NCBI GenBank assembly: GCA_003963075.1
Contig: RXJV01000026.1
Coordinates: 1 to 36,979, forward strand
Direction: 5' to 3'
DNA length: 36,979 nt
Source of the DNA: Burkholderiales bacterium
GTDB lineage: Bacteria > Pseudomonadota > Gammaproteobacteria > Burkholderiales > Burkholderiaceae_C
Shown: positions 25,022 to 34,970 of the stretch, in pieces
Layout: every line of letters starts with the position of its first letter
Numbering within the stretch: the first letter of the stretch is position 1
Program-made: the position numbers and the translations under genes
The notes under the pieces: model-generated
Databases searched by the model: none
Seen by the model: the letters and a program-made list of their open reading frames with translations, nothing else
Told to the model about the DNA's origin: nothing

Positions 25022-27151
25022 ATGCAAGAAGCCTTGAACGCCATCTCTGCTCCGGAGGCCGACGCCGAGGAGCGCAAGGGCGAGTTCGTCCGCTTCGAAG
25101 GCTCGCCGTTTCAGCTGTTCCAGCCCTTTCCGCCAGCCGGGGATCAGCCCACGGCGATCGCCCAGCTCTGCGAGGGAGTGCAGGATGGCCTGAGCTACCA
25201 GACGCTGCTCGGCGTGACCGGCTCGGGCAAGACCTTCACGATGGCCAATGTGATCGCCCGCCTTGGCCGCCCGGCGATCGTGTTCGCGCCCAACAAGACG
25301 CTGGCGGCGCAGCTCTACAGCGAGTTCAGGGACTTTTTCCCCCACAACGCGGTCGAGTACTTTGTCAGCTACTACGACTACTACCAGCCCGAGGCCTATG
25401 TGCCGCAGCGCGATCTGTTCATCGAGAAGGACAGCGCGATCAATGAGCACATCGAGCAGCTGCGCCTGTCCTGCACCAAGAGCCTGCTGGAGCGGCGCGA
25501 CGTGGTGATCGTCGCGTCCGTGTCGGCCATCTACGGCATCGGCAACCCGAGCGACTACCACCAGATGGTGATGACGCTGCGGGTTGGCGACAAGCTGGGG
25601 CAGCGTGATGTCATCGCCCAGTTGATCCGCATGCAGTACACCCGCAACGAGATGGAGTTCGTGCGCGGGCATTTCCGGGTGCGTGGTGACACCATCGATG
25701 TGTTCCCGGCCGAGCATTCCGAGCTGGCGCTGCGCATCGAGCTGTTCGACGACGAGATCGACGGCCTGGCCCTGTTCGACCCGCTCACCGGACAGGTCCG
25801 GCAGAAGATCCCGCGTTTCACGGTCTACCCCAGCAGCCACTACGTCACGCCGCGCGAGCGGGTGCTGGCTGCGGTCGATGCGATCAAGGAGGAACTGCGG
25901 GAGCGGGTCGGCTTTTTCGTCAAGGAGGGCAAGCTCGTCGAGGCCCAGCGTATCGAGCAGCGCACCCGCTTCGACCTCGAAATGCTGCAGGAGGTGGGCC
26001 ACTGCAAGGGCATCGAGAACTACACCCGGCATCTGTCAGGCGCCCAGCCCGGGGACCCGCCGCCCACGCTGGTGGACTATTTGCCGCCGGACGCGCTGAT
26101 GTTTTTGGATGAAAGCCATGTGCTGATCGGCCAGTTCGGCGGCATGTACAACGGCGACCGGGCGCGCAAGACGACGCTGGTGGAGTACGGCTTCCGGCTG
26201 CCGTCGGCTCTGGACAACCGGCCGCTGAAGTTCGCCGAGTTCGAGCGCAAGATGCGCCAGGCGATCTTTGTGTCAGCCACCCCGGCCCAGTATGAACAGG
26301 ACAACGCCGGCCAGGTGGTCGAGCAGGTCGTTCGGCCCACCGGCCTTGTCGACCCCGTGGTCGAGGTGAGGCCGGCGACCCACCAGGTAGACGACGTGCT
26401 GCAGGAAATCCGCCTGCGGGTCGATGCCAATGAGCGCGTCCTCATCACGACGCTGACCAAGCGGATGGCCGAACAGCTGACCGATTACCTCAGCGACAAC
26501 GGCGTCAAGGTGCGCTATCTGCACTCCGACGTCGACACGGTGGAGCGCGTCGAGATTCTGCGCGACCTGCGGCTGGGCGCCTTCGACGTGCTGGTGGGCA
26601 TCAACCTGCTGCGCGAGGGGCTGGACATCCCCGAGGTGTCGCTGGTCGCCATCCTGGATGCGGACAAAGAGGGCTTCCTGCGCGCCGAGCGCAGCCTGAT
26701 CCAGACCATCGGCCGTGCCGCGCGCAACCTGAATGGCAAGGCCATCCTGTACGCGGACCGGATCACCGAGTCCATGCGCAAGGCCATCGGCGAGACCGAG
26801 CGCCGCCGGGCCAAGCAGATTGCGTTCAACGAAGCGCACGGCATCACGCCGCGCAGCGTGCAAAAGCGCATCAAGGACCTGATCGACGGCGTGTATTCGG
26901 AGGAGTCGGGCCGCGACGACGCGAAATTGCTCGCTGCGGCACAGATCGAGGAGCTGTCGGAGAAGGATTTGGCCAAGCGCATGGCCCAGCTCGAAAGGCA
27001 GATGCTGGAACACGCCCGCAACCTTGAGTTCGAACAGGCCGCGAGGCTGCGAGACCAACTGGCCCAACTGCGCGAGCAGGCCTTTGGCGCTCGGGTCCAG
27101 GACAACATCGTCCCGTTGGACAACGCCCGCAAGGCGGGCGCAACGCGCTGA
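25022..27151 (+). CDS. uvrB: Excinuclease ABC subunit B
   Basis: A 709-residue DNA-damage-recognition helicase of nucleotide-excision repair. Walker A GVTGSGKT is at residues 64-71, the beta-hairpin that probes DNA follows as [12 protein letters not shown], Walker B appears as LDESH in the middle, and motif VI as QTIGRAARN. The C-terminal UVR domain ([20 protein letters not shown]) that binds UvrC is present. The N-terminus carries about 18 extra residues before the usual start of the fold. ATG 25022 is the only ATG close upstream of the conserved sequence. No Shine-Dalgarno of note. The gene stands alone; iscR follows after 183 bp with its own promoter. Confidence 0.97.
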   Translation: MQEALNAISAPEADAEERKGEFVRFEGSPFQLFQPFPPAGDQPTAIAQLCEGVQDGLSYQTLLGVTGSGKTFTMANVIARLGRPAIVFAPNKTLAAQLYSEFRDFFPHNAVEYFVSYYDYYQPEAYVPQRDLFIEKDSAINEHIEQLRLSCTKSLLERRDVVIVASVSAIYGIGNPSDYHQMVMTLRVGDKLGQRDVIAQLIRMQYTRNEMEFVRGHFRVRGDTIDVFPAEHSELALRIELFDDEIDGLALFDPLTGQVRQKIPRFTVYPSSHYVTPRERVLAAVDAIKEELRERVGFFVKEGKLVEAQRIEQRTRFDLEMLQEVGHCKGIENYTRHLSGAQPGDPPPTLVDYLPPDALMFLDESHVLIGQFGGMYNGDRARKTTLVEYGFRLPSALDNRPLKFAEFERKMRQAIFVSATPAQYEQDNAGQVVEQVVRPTGLVDPVVEVRPATHQVDDVLQEIRLRVDANERVLITTLTKRMAEQLTDYLSDNGVKVRYLHSDVDTVERVEILRDLRLGAFDVLVGINLLREGLDIPEVSLVAILDADKEGFLRAERSLIQTIGRAARNLNGKAILYADRITESMRKAIGETERRRAKQIAFNEAHGITPRSVQKRIKDLIDGVYSEESGRDDAKLLAAAQIEELSEKDLAKRMAQLERQMLEHARNLEFEQAARLRDQLAQLREQAFGARVQDNIVPLDNARKAGATR

Positions 27152-27206
27152 ACCTGCTGCGTCTCTGCACAAGACCTCGCGCCGCCTGTGGCCAAGTGGC
27201 GGGTCT

Positions 27207-27234
27207 ATGACGGCATCGATTAGTCGAGTAAAAT
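27207..27234 (+). promoter_or_regulatory. Putative iscR promoter
   Basis: ATGACG (27207-27212) and TAAAAT (27229-27234) resemble -35 and -10 boxes with a 16-bp spacer. The -10 box lies inside the putative IscR operator, as expected for autoregulation. Confidence 0.45.
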
Positions 27235-27244
27235 CATCGGAAAT
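27220..27244 (+). promoter_or_regulatory. Putative IscR type 1 operator
   Basis: The 25 bp from 27220 match the E. coli type 1 IscR consensus at about 19 positions; the central TCGAGTAAAATCATCGG matches 14 of 17. It overlaps the putative -10 box, so [2Fe-2S]-IscR would repress the isc operon here. The consensus comparison was done by eye. Confidence 0.5.
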
Positions 27245-27272
27245 GATTCGCTCGGCTATTGTCCGGGCGTGT

Positions 27273-27306
27273 CGGGTTAACCCGAAATCATTTGTCCAGG
27301 ACAAAT
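27273..27306 (+). repeat. Two palindromes in the isc leader
   Basis: CGGGTTAACCCG (27273-27284) is a perfect 12-bp palindrome. ATTTGTCC-A-GGACAAAT (27290-27306) has perfect 8-bp arms. They are framed by the direct repeat GTCCGGGC (27261-27268 and 27308-27315). They lie between the promoter and the iscR ribosome-binding site (AAGGAG, 27324-27329), so they may be a second regulator's sites or leader hairpins. Confidence 0.6.
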
Positions 27307-27334
27307 CGTCCGGGCACCTCTTCAAGGAGTTTGT

Positions 27335-27868
27335 ATGCGTCTCACCACCAAAGGCCGGTTTGCAGTCACCGCGATGCTGGACCTGGCGTTGCGCGAGAAC
27401 ACGGGCCCGGTCGCGCTGGCTGCCATCAGCCAGCGGCAACAGATTTCGCTCTCCTATCTGGAGCAACTGTTCGGCAAGCTGCGCCGCCACGAGCTTGTCG
27501 AGAGCACCCGCGGCCCGGGTGGTGGGTATTCGCTGGGGCGCAAGGCCGAAGACATCACGGTGGCCGACATCATCGTCGCGGTGGACGAGGCCCTCGACGC
27601 GACCGGCTGTGGCGGCAAGGACAACTGCATGGGCGAGGACAGCGGGCGCTGCATCACCCATGAGCTCTGGACCAATCTGAACGCCAAGATGATCGAGTAC
27701 CTCGACTCCGTGTCGCTGCGCAAGCTCGCCGATGAGCAGCTCGCCAAAGGCTTCGAGGTCGAGGCCGCGCCGGTCAAGCGTGCCATCAGCAGCCAGCCCG
27801 TGCTCAAGCCCATTCGTGTCACGGCGCCCAACTCGGTCTTTGCGCTGGGTGGCGCGTTCAGCAAGTAA
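27335..27868 (+). CDS. iscR: Fe-S cluster-sensing transcription regulator IscR
   Basis: A 177-residue Rrf2-family regulator. The N-terminal winged helix ([48 protein letters not shown]) binds DNA, and the cluster ligands are Cys92, Cys98, Cys106 and probably His109 (spacing C-x5-C-x7-C-x2-H, two residues longer in the second loop than in E. coli). With a [2Fe-2S] cluster it represses isc genes; the apo-form binds a second class of sites. The AAGGAG ribosome-binding site lies 5 bases before ATG 27335. It is the first gene of the isc operon, with a matching operator upstream. Confidence 0.96.
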   Translation: MRLTTKGRFAVTAMLDLALRENTGPVALAAISQRQQISLSYLEQLFGKLRRHELVESTRGPGGGYSLGRKAEDITVADIIVAVDEALDATGCGGKDNCMGEDSGRCITHELWTNLNAKMIEYLDSVSLRKLADEQLAKGFEVEAAPVKRAISSQPVLKPIRVTAPNSVFALGGAFSK

Positions 27869-27882
27869 CAAGAGCCCCTTCG

Positions 27883-29103
27883 ATGGATATGACCCCGCAT
27901 TTCCCGATCTATCTCGACTACGGCGCGACGACGCCCTGCGACCCCCGCGTGGTGGACGCGATGATCCCCTGGCTGCGCGAGCATTTCGGCAACCCGGCAT
28001 CGCGCAGCCACGCCTGGGGCTGGGAGGCGGAAGAGGCGGTCGAGAAGGCGCGCACCCAGGTCGCCGAGCTGATCGGCGCCGACCCGCGCGAGATCGTCTG
28101 GACCTCGGGCGCCACCGAGTCCAACAACCTCGCGCTGAAGGGCGCGGCCCAGTTCTACAAGACCCGTGGCAAGCACCTGATCACCGTCAAGACCGAGCAC
28201 AAGGCCGTGCTGGACACGATGCGCGAGCTGGAGCGCCAGGGCTTCGACGTGACCTATCTCGACGTGCTGCCGAACGGCCTCGTCGACCTGGACGTCTTCA
28301 AGGCCGCGCTGCGCCCGGACACCATCCTGGCCTCGGTCATGTACGTCAACAACGAGATCGGCGTCATCCAGGACGTCGTCGCGCTGGGCACGCTGTGCCG
28401 CGAGCGCGGCATCATCTTCCACGTCGACGCGGCCCAGGCCACCGGCAAGGTCGAGATCGATCTGGCCCATCTGCCGATCGATCTGATGAGCCTGGCCTCG
28501 CACAAGACCTACGGCCCCAAGGGCATTGGCGCGCTCTACGTGCGCCGCAAGCCGCGCGTGCGCCTGGAAGCGCAGATGCACGGCGGCGGCCACGAGCGCG
28601 GCATGCGCTCCGGCACGCTGCCGGTGCACCAGATCGTCGGCATGGGTGAGGCCTTCCGCATCGCCCGCGAGGAGATGGGCACGGAAAGCGAGCGCATCCG
28701 CGCACTGCACAACCGCCTCGTGAAGGGGCTGTCGGGCATCGAGCAGACCTTCATCAACGGCGATCTTGAGCAGCGCGTGCCGCACAACCTCAACATCTCG
28801 TTCAACTACGTGGAAGGCGAGTCGCTGATCATGGGCGTGAAGGGCCTGGCGGTGTCGTCCGGCTCGGCCTGCACCTCGGCCAGCCTGGAGCCCAGCTATG
28901 TGCTGCGCGCGCTGGGCCGCTCGGACGAGTTGGCGCACAGCTCGCTGCGCATGACCATCGGCCGCTTCACGACCGAGGAAGAGATCGATTACGCCATCAG
29001 CGTGCTGACGGACCGGGTCGCCAAGCTGCGTGAACTGTCCCCGCTGTGGGATATGTACAAGGACGGCGTCGACCTCAGCACCATCCAGTGGGCCGCCCAC
29101 TGA
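27883..29103 (+). CDS. iscS: Cysteine desulfurase IscS
   Basis: A 406-residue PLP enzyme that converts cysteine to alanine and passes the sulfur to IscU and other acceptors. The PLP lysine is K208 ([10 protein letters not shown]) and the persulfide-forming Cys is C330 in [10 protein letters not shown] on the mobile loop. The N-terminus [16 protein letters not shown] is typical, and the length matches group I IscS (404 in E. coli). The gene follows iscR by 14 bp. Confidence 0.97.
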   Translation: MDMTPHFPIYLDYGATTPCDPRVVDAMIPWLREHFGNPASRSHAWGWEAEEAVEKARTQVAELIGADPREIVWTSGATESNNLALKGAAQFYKTRGKHLITVKTEHKAVLDTMRELERQGFDVTYLDVLPNGLVDLDVFKAALRPDTILASVMYVNNEIGVIQDVVALGTLCRERGIIFHVDAAQATGKVEIDLAHLPIDLMSLASHKTYGPKGIGALYVRRKPRVRLEAQMHGGGHERGMRSGTLPVHQIVGMGEAFRIAREEMGTESERIRALHNRLVKGLSGIEQTFINGDLEQRVPHNLNISFNYVEGESLIMGVKGLAVSSGSACTSASLEPSYVLRALGRSDELAHSSLRMTIGRFTTEEEIDYAISVLTDRVAKLRELSPLWDMYKDGVDLSTIQWAAH

Positions 29104-29127
29104 CGACGCGACAACAAGGAGAACCAC

Positions 29128-29517
29128 ATGGCCTACAGCGACAAGGTCGTTGACCACTACGAGAACCCCCGCAACGTCGGCAAGTTCGACAACGGTGATG
29201 AGGACGTCGGCACCGGCATGGTCGGCGCGCCGGCCTGCGGCGATGTGATGAAGCTGCAGATCAAGGTCAACCCGGCCACCGGCAAGATCGAGGACGCCAA
29301 GTTCAAGACCTATGGCTGCGGCTCGGCGATCGCCTCCAGCTCGCTGGTGACCGAGTGGGTCAAGGGCAAGACCCTGGACGAGGCGCTGACGATCAAGAAC
29401 ACGCAGATCGCCGAAGAGCTGGCGCTGCCGCCGGTCAAGATCCACTGCTCCATCCTGGCTGAGGACGCCATCAAGGCGGCGGTGGACGACTACCGTGCCA
29501 AGCACGCCAACGCCTGA
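29128..29517 (+). CDS. iscU: Fe-S cluster scaffold IscU
   Basis: A 129-residue scaffold on which new [2Fe-2S] and [4Fe-4S] clusters are built. Ligands Cys37 (with Asp39), Cys64 and Cys107 are present, and the HscA-recognition motif LPPVKIHCS lies at 100-108. A clear AAGGAG ribosome-binding site precedes ATG 29128, and the spacing to iscS is 24 bp. Confidence 0.97.
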   Translation: MAYSDKVVDHYENPRNVGKFDNGDEDVGTGMVGAPACGDVMKLQIKVNPATGKIEDAKFKTYGCGSAIASSSLVTEWVKGKTLDEALTIKNTQIAEELALPPVKIHCSILAEDAIKAAVDDYRAKHANA

Positions 29518-29521
29518 TCCC

Positions 29522-29845
29522 ATGTCCGTCACCCTGACCGAAGCTGCCGCCCGCCACGTGAAGCGCTACATCGCCAAGCGCGGCAAGGGCGTGGGTGTGC
29601 GCCTGGGCGTCAAGACGACCGGCTGCTCGGGCCTGGCCTACAAGCTGGAGTACGCGGACGACGTGGCGCCCGAGGATGTGGTCTTCGAGGGCCATGAAGT
29701 CAAGATCCTGATCGACCCCAAGAGCCTGCCCTACCTGGACGGTACCGAGCTGGACTTCGTCCGCGAGGGCTTGAACGAAGGCTTCAAGTTCCGCAACCCG
29801 CGTGAGAAGGACCGCTGCGGCTGCGGCGAATCCTTCCGCGTCTGA
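29522..29845 (+). CDS. iscA: Fe-S cluster assembly carrier IscA
   Basis: A 107-residue A-type carrier. The three conserved cysteines are C35 (TTGCSGLAY), C99 and C101 (CGCGESF). It hands clusters or iron to target apoproteins. Start: ATG 29522, 4 bp after the iscU stop; the upstream in-frame GTG/ATG-like codons lie inside iscU. The protein matches E. coli IscA (107 residues) in length. Confidence 0.97.
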   Translation: MSVTLTEAAARHVKRYIAKRGKGVGVRLGVKTTGCSGLAYKLEYADDVAPEDVVFEGHEVKILIDPKSLPYLDGTELDFVREGLNEGFKFRNPREKDRCGCGESFRV

Positions 29846-29904
29846 CCGACAGGGACGTTTCGCTGAGCGCGGCACTGCCGCGCTTTTGCTTTTCATCGAC
29901 CACC

Positions 29905-30422
29905 ATGCGCCTGACCGACAACGACTTCCAGCTCTTCGGCCTGCCCGAGACACAGGCCCAGGACCGCGCCACCATCGATGGGCGCTGGAAGGTGCTGCAG
30001 GCCGAGGTGCATCCGGACCGTTTCGCTTCGGAAGGCGCCGCCGCCCAGCGCGTGGCCATGCAGTGGGCGATGCGTGTCAACGAGGGCTACCAGCGCCTGA
30101 AGGATCCCCTGAAGCGTGCGGCCTACCTCTGCGAGCTGCGCGGGGCCCCGGTGCAGGCCGAGAACAACACGGCCATGCCGCCCGCCTTCCTGATGCAGCA
30201 GATGACCTGGCGCGAAGCCCTCGACGACGCCAATACCGAGGCCGCGCTGGAAGCGCTGGACGACGAGGCGGCGCAGGCGGAAACCGCCGCGTTGGCCCAG
30301 GTCCAGCGCCTGCTTGACGACAACCATGACGCGCCGGCCGCCGCCGCGCAGGTGAGGGCGCTGATGTTCATCCAGCGTTTCCGTGCCGACATCGACCAGC
30401 GCCTCGCCGCGCTTGAAGCCTG

Positions 30423-30423
<1 letters not shown>
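29905..30423 (+). CDS. hscB: J-type co-chaperone HscB
   Basis: A 172-residue co-chaperone. The HPD motif (residues 36-38, in EVHPDRF) of the J-domain triggers HscA's ATPase, and the C-terminal helical bundle binds IscU. Typical segments are [13 protein letters not shown] and [19 protein letters not shown]. The gene ends at TGA 30421-30423, sharing one base with the hscA start codon. Confidence 0.95.
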
Positions 30424-32267
<1,844 letters not shown>

Positions 32268-32277
32268 GAATTACCCC

Positions 32278-32616
32278 ATGCCCGTCATCACCATCTTGCC
32301 TCACGCCGAGTACTGCCCCGAGGGTGCCCGCATCACCGCAGCGCCCGGCACGTCGATCTGCGAAGCGCTGCTGGACCACGACATCCACATCGAGCATGCC
32401 TGCGACCAGGTCTGCGCCTGCACCACCTGCCACGTCATCGTGCGCGAGGGCGGCCGCTCGCTGAGCGAGATGGAAGAAAACGAAGAGGACATGCTCGACC
32501 GCGCCTGGGGCTTGGAGCCCGACTCGCGCCTGTCCTGCCAGGCGCTGCTGCGCCAGCAGGACATCACGGTCGAGATCCCCAAGTACTCGATCAACCACGC
32601 CAAGGAAGGCAAGTGA
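32278..32616 (+). CDS. fdx: Isc-type [2Fe-2S] ferredoxin
   Basis: A 112-residue adrenodoxin-like ferredoxin. Cluster ligands are C42, C48, C51 and C87, the same numbers as in E. coli Fdx, with the core [13 protein letters not shown]. It supplies electrons for cluster assembly. Start: ATG 32278 ([10 protein letters not shown]), 10 bp after hscA. Its stop overlaps the tsaD start by 4 bp. An iscX gene, which follows fdx in E. coli, is absent. Confidence 0.96.
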   Translation: MPVITILPHAEYCPEGARITAAPGTSICEALLDHDIHIEHACDQVCACTTCHVIVREGGRSLSEMEENEEDMLDRAWGLEPDSRLSCQALLRQQDITVEIPKYSINHAKEGK

Positions 32617-33656
32617 GTTCGGTGCAGCGCATCCTCGGGTTCGAGTCGTCCTGCGACGAGACCGGGGTGGCGCTCGTCGAGGTCGAGGGTGGGCAGCCGC
32701 CGCGGCTGGTCGCGCAGGCGCTGCACAGCCAGATCGCGATGCACCAGGCCTATGGCGGCGTCGTGCCCGAGCTCGCCTCGCGCGACCATGTGCGCCGCGT
32801 GCTGCCGCTGACGCGCGAGGTGCTGGCCCAGTCGGGCCTGGCGCTGAGCGACGTGGATCTGATTGCCTACACCCAGGGCCCGGGCCTGGCTGGCGCGTTG
32901 CTCGTCGGTGCGGGTGTGGCGGTGTCGCTGGCCGCAGCGCTCGACGTGCCGGCGCTGCCGGTCCATCACCTCGAAGGGCATCTGTTGTCCCCCTTCCTCA
33001 GTGCCGATCCGCCCGAGTTCCCCTTTGTTGCGCTGCTGGTCAGCGGCGGCCACACGCAGCTGATGCGTGTGGACGATGTGGGCGTGTACGAAATCCTCGG
33101 CGAGACCATCGACGACGCCGCCGGCGAGGCCTTCGACAAGAGCGCCAAGCTGCTGGGTCTGCCCTATCCGGGAGGCCCGCACCTCGCGCGCTTGGCCGAG
33201 TTCGGCAGCGCCGAGGCTTTCGAGCTGCCGCGACCCTTGCTGCACAGCGGCAAGCCGGACTTCAGCTTTGCCGGCCTGAAGACGGCGGTGCTGACCCAGG
33301 TGAAGAAGCTGGGAGAGGCGCCGTGCGATCAGGCCAAGGCGGACCTGGCCGCGTCGACGCAGGCCGCCATCGTCGAGGTGCTGGTGAAAAAGTCGCTGCT
33401 GGCGCTGAAGGAGACGGGGCTGCAGCGCCTCGTCGTCGCCGGCGGCGTGGGCGCGAACGCGAAACTGCGCGAGCAGCTCAACACCGCCTGTGCCCGGCGC
33501 GGCGTCCGGGTTCACTACCCGGAGCTGTCGCTGTGCACCGACAACGGCGCCATGATTGCCATGGCCGGCGCACTGCGGCTGCAGCGCGGCCTGGCCCAGC
33601 CACGGCGCGACGGTGGTTTCGAGGTGCGCCCGCGCTGGGACCTTGCGTCGGCTTAG
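32613..33656 (+). CDS. tsaD: tRNA N6-threonylcarbamoyladenosine transferase TsaD
   Basis: A 347-residue ASKHA-fold enzyme that, with TsaB and TsaE, transfers the threonylcarbamoyl group to A37 of ANN-decoding tRNAs. The metal-binding motif HLEGH (119-123) and nucleotide-binding segments ([42 protein letters not shown]) are intact. It starts at GTG 32613, overlapping fdx by 4 bp (GTGA), so it is probably read as the last gene of the isc transcript; a GTG at 32622 is an alternative. Its stop overlaps the hsp20 stop. Confidence 0.96.
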   Translation: MSSVQRILGFESSCDETGVALVEVEGGQPPRLVAQALHSQIAMHQAYGGVVPELASRDHVRRVLPLTREVLAQSGLALSDVDLIAYTQGPGLAGALLVGAGVAVSLAAALDVPALPVHHLEGHLLSPFLSADPPEFPFVALLVSGGHTQLMRVDDVGVYEILGETIDDAAGEAFDKSAKLLGLPYPGGPHLARLAEFGSAEAFELPRPLLHSGKPDFSFAGLKTAVLTQVKKLGEAPCDQAKADLAASTQAAIVEVLVKKSLLALKETGLQRLVVAGGVGANAKLREQLNTACARRGVRVHYPELSLCTDNGAMIAMAGALRLQRGLAQPRRDGGFEVRPRWDLASA

Positions 33657-34087
33657 TTGACGGTCAGCTGGCTGCCGCTGGTGGCGCCGCGCTTGGCCAG
33701 CTTCAGCGTCAGCACGCCATGCTCCAGGCTGGCGCTGGAGTCGCTCTGGCTGATCTCCTGCGGCAGCGTGAAGCTGCGCGAGAAGCGGCTGACGGTGCGC
33801 TCGCGGTAGATGACCCGCTCGCCGTCCTTCTTTTCGTCGTCCTTGCGCTGTTCGGCATCGATGCTGATGCGCCGGCCGTCGATGTTGACCTTGACGGCCT
33901 CCTTGGCAACGCCGGGCATGTCCAATTTCACGGTGTAGGCGGTCTCGGATTCGCTGACGTCGAGCGCCGGGCTGCGCAGCGTGGCGGCGCTGCTGTCGCG
34001 GCTCTCACCGAAGAAGGTGTCGTCGAAGAAGCGGTCCAGCGAGCGGGACAGGTCCGACAGATTGCGGTTCACGGGAACGAGGAACAT
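33653..34087 (-). CDS. Small heat-shock protein (Hsp20 family)
   Basis: A 144-residue alpha-crystallin domain chaperone that holds unfolding proteins. The N-terminal arm ([14 protein letters not shown]) precedes the domain (about residues 40-140: [20 protein letters not shown], then VYRERTV-type strand [28 protein letters not shown]). An AAGGAG ribosome-binding site lies 6-7 bases before ATG 34087. A sigma32-like promoter lies about 65 bp further up. Its TAA stop overlaps the tsaD TAG stop, with no terminator visible between the genes. Confidence 0.94.
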   Translation of the reverse strand: MFLVPVNRNLSDLSRSLDRFFDDTFFGESRDSSAATLRSPALDVSESETAYTVKLDMPGVAKEAVKVNIDGRRISIDAEQRKDDEKKDGERVIYRERTVSRFSRSFTLPQEISQSDSSASLEHGVLTLKLAKRGATSGSQLTVN

Positions 34088-34152
34088 GGCGATCTCCTTG
34101 AGGCTGAATGACACTGCTCGTCTGGCGTCGGGAGCAGCACCCGATGAACCCA

Positions 34153-34180
34153 AGCTAGGTGCGTCATGCGGCGCTTCAAG
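34153..34180 (-). promoter_or_regulatory. Putative sigma32 promoter of hsp20
   Basis: On the minus strand CTTGAAG (34180-34174) matches the heat-shock -35 consensus, and after 13 bases ACCTAGCT (34160-34153) partly matches the -10 consensus CCCCATNT. The downstream gene is a small heat-shock protein, which supports the assignment. Confidence 0.5.
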
Positions 34181-34240
34181 AGACGTTTGGCGGCGGTTTG
34201 ACGCCGGTCACCAAATGCGGGGGCAAGCCGATTCGAGCCT

Positions 34241-34268
34241 CTTGAAACGGCAGTCGCCGGCAGCATGT
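34241..34268 (+). promoter_or_regulatory. Putative sigma32 promoter facing rpsO
   Basis: CTTGAAA (34241-34247) is the exact heat-shock -35 heptamer. After 13 bases CAGCATGT (34261-34268) matches CCCCATNT at all but two positions. It points toward rpsO-pnp, about 225 bp upstream of the rpsO start codon. Confidence 0.45.
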
Positions 34269-34327
34269 CGCATCCTTCGTGCCGCAAGCGCGCGGGTCGC
34301 TGAGGCTGGCTTGGAAGCCGTTTGGGC

Positions 34328-34333
34328 TATACT
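34328..34333 (+). promoter_or_regulatory. Housekeeping -10 box of rpsO
   Basis: TATACT is a near-perfect -10 box, with a weak -35 (CTGGCT, 34306-34311) 16 bp upstream. Transcription would start near 34340, giving a leader of about 150 nt. Confidence 0.5.
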
Positions 34334-34389
34334 CCGACGGTTTTGCTCCTTCTGCGCAGGCAGGGTGCAGACACACCAGCACGGCTCGG

Positions 34390-34431
34390 GGCGGTTTCCC
34401 CCGTGTCCGCAAGTCAACCCCGGAAACCGTC
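34390..34431 (+). promoter_or_regulatory. Candidate S15 autoregulatory leader hairpin
   Basis: CGGTTTCC (34392-34399) and GGAAACCG (34422-34429) form a perfect stem that extends by a G-U and a G-C pair at its base. It lies in the rpsO leader about 60 nt before the start codon. Ribosomal protein S15 represses its own mRNA through leader structures in several bacteria, but the structures differ between lineages, so this is only a candidate. Confidence 0.4.
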
Positions 34432-34492
34432 TGCGGCAGCACCAGCAGTTGTGCATGCCCGGCCGGACTTCCGAAACCTTTTGGAAAACAAC

Positions 34493-34762
34493 ATGTCCGT
34501 CGCCGATCTGAACAAGGCCGAAATCGTCAAGGCCAATGCCCGCAGTGCCAACGACACCGGCAGCCCCGAAGTCCAAGTCGCCCTGCTGACCGCCCGCATC
34601 AATGAGCTGACCCCCCACTTCAAGCTGCACGCCAAGGACCACCACGGTCGCCGCGGCCTGCTGAAGATGGTCAACACCCGCAAGAGCCTGCTGGCCTACC
34701 TGAAGCGTGTCGACTCGGCCCGCTATGTCGCGCTGATCGCCAAGCTGGGCCTGCGCAAGTAA
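34493..34762 (+). CDS. rpsO: 30S ribosomal protein S15
   Basis: An 89-residue protein, full length for uS15. It binds 16S rRNA helices 20-22 and bridges to the 50S subunit. The [20 protein letters not shown] and [20 protein letters not shown] segments are diagnostic. Start: ATG 34493 ([10 protein letters not shown]); in-frame upstream sequence does not look coding. The leader carries a candidate regulatory hairpin, and a terminator lies between rpsO and pnp. Confidence 0.97.
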   Translation: MSVADLNKAEIVKANARSANDTGSPEVQVALLTARINELTPHFKLHAKDHHGRRGLLKMVNTRKSLLAYLKRVDSARYVALIAKLGLRK

Positions 34763-34780
34763 TTTGCTGAAATCCACGAG

Positions 34781-34817
34781 GAGCCTGTCTGGTCCATTTG
34801 CCCAGCACAGGCTCTTT
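34781..34817 (+). terminator. Terminator/attenuator between rpsO and pnp
   Basis: GAGCCTGT (34781-34788) pairs with ACAGGCTC (34807-34814), extended inward by CTGG/CCAG around a bulged C; TTTGTCC follows. The stem is strong and the U-tract short, so partial read-through into pnp is likely. Confidence 0.75.
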
Positions 34818-34970
34818 GTCCATCTGCCGGAACCAAGCTGACGTGGTCACGGATCATTCCAAGACGGCTCCTTGCCGAGTCGCCCTGGAATGGCATCTGG
34901 ACCAAACCCAGCCTCGTTTCCGGTGTTCACCGGGCGCCATGAGCGCGCCCATCACAACCAGGAGATGAGC

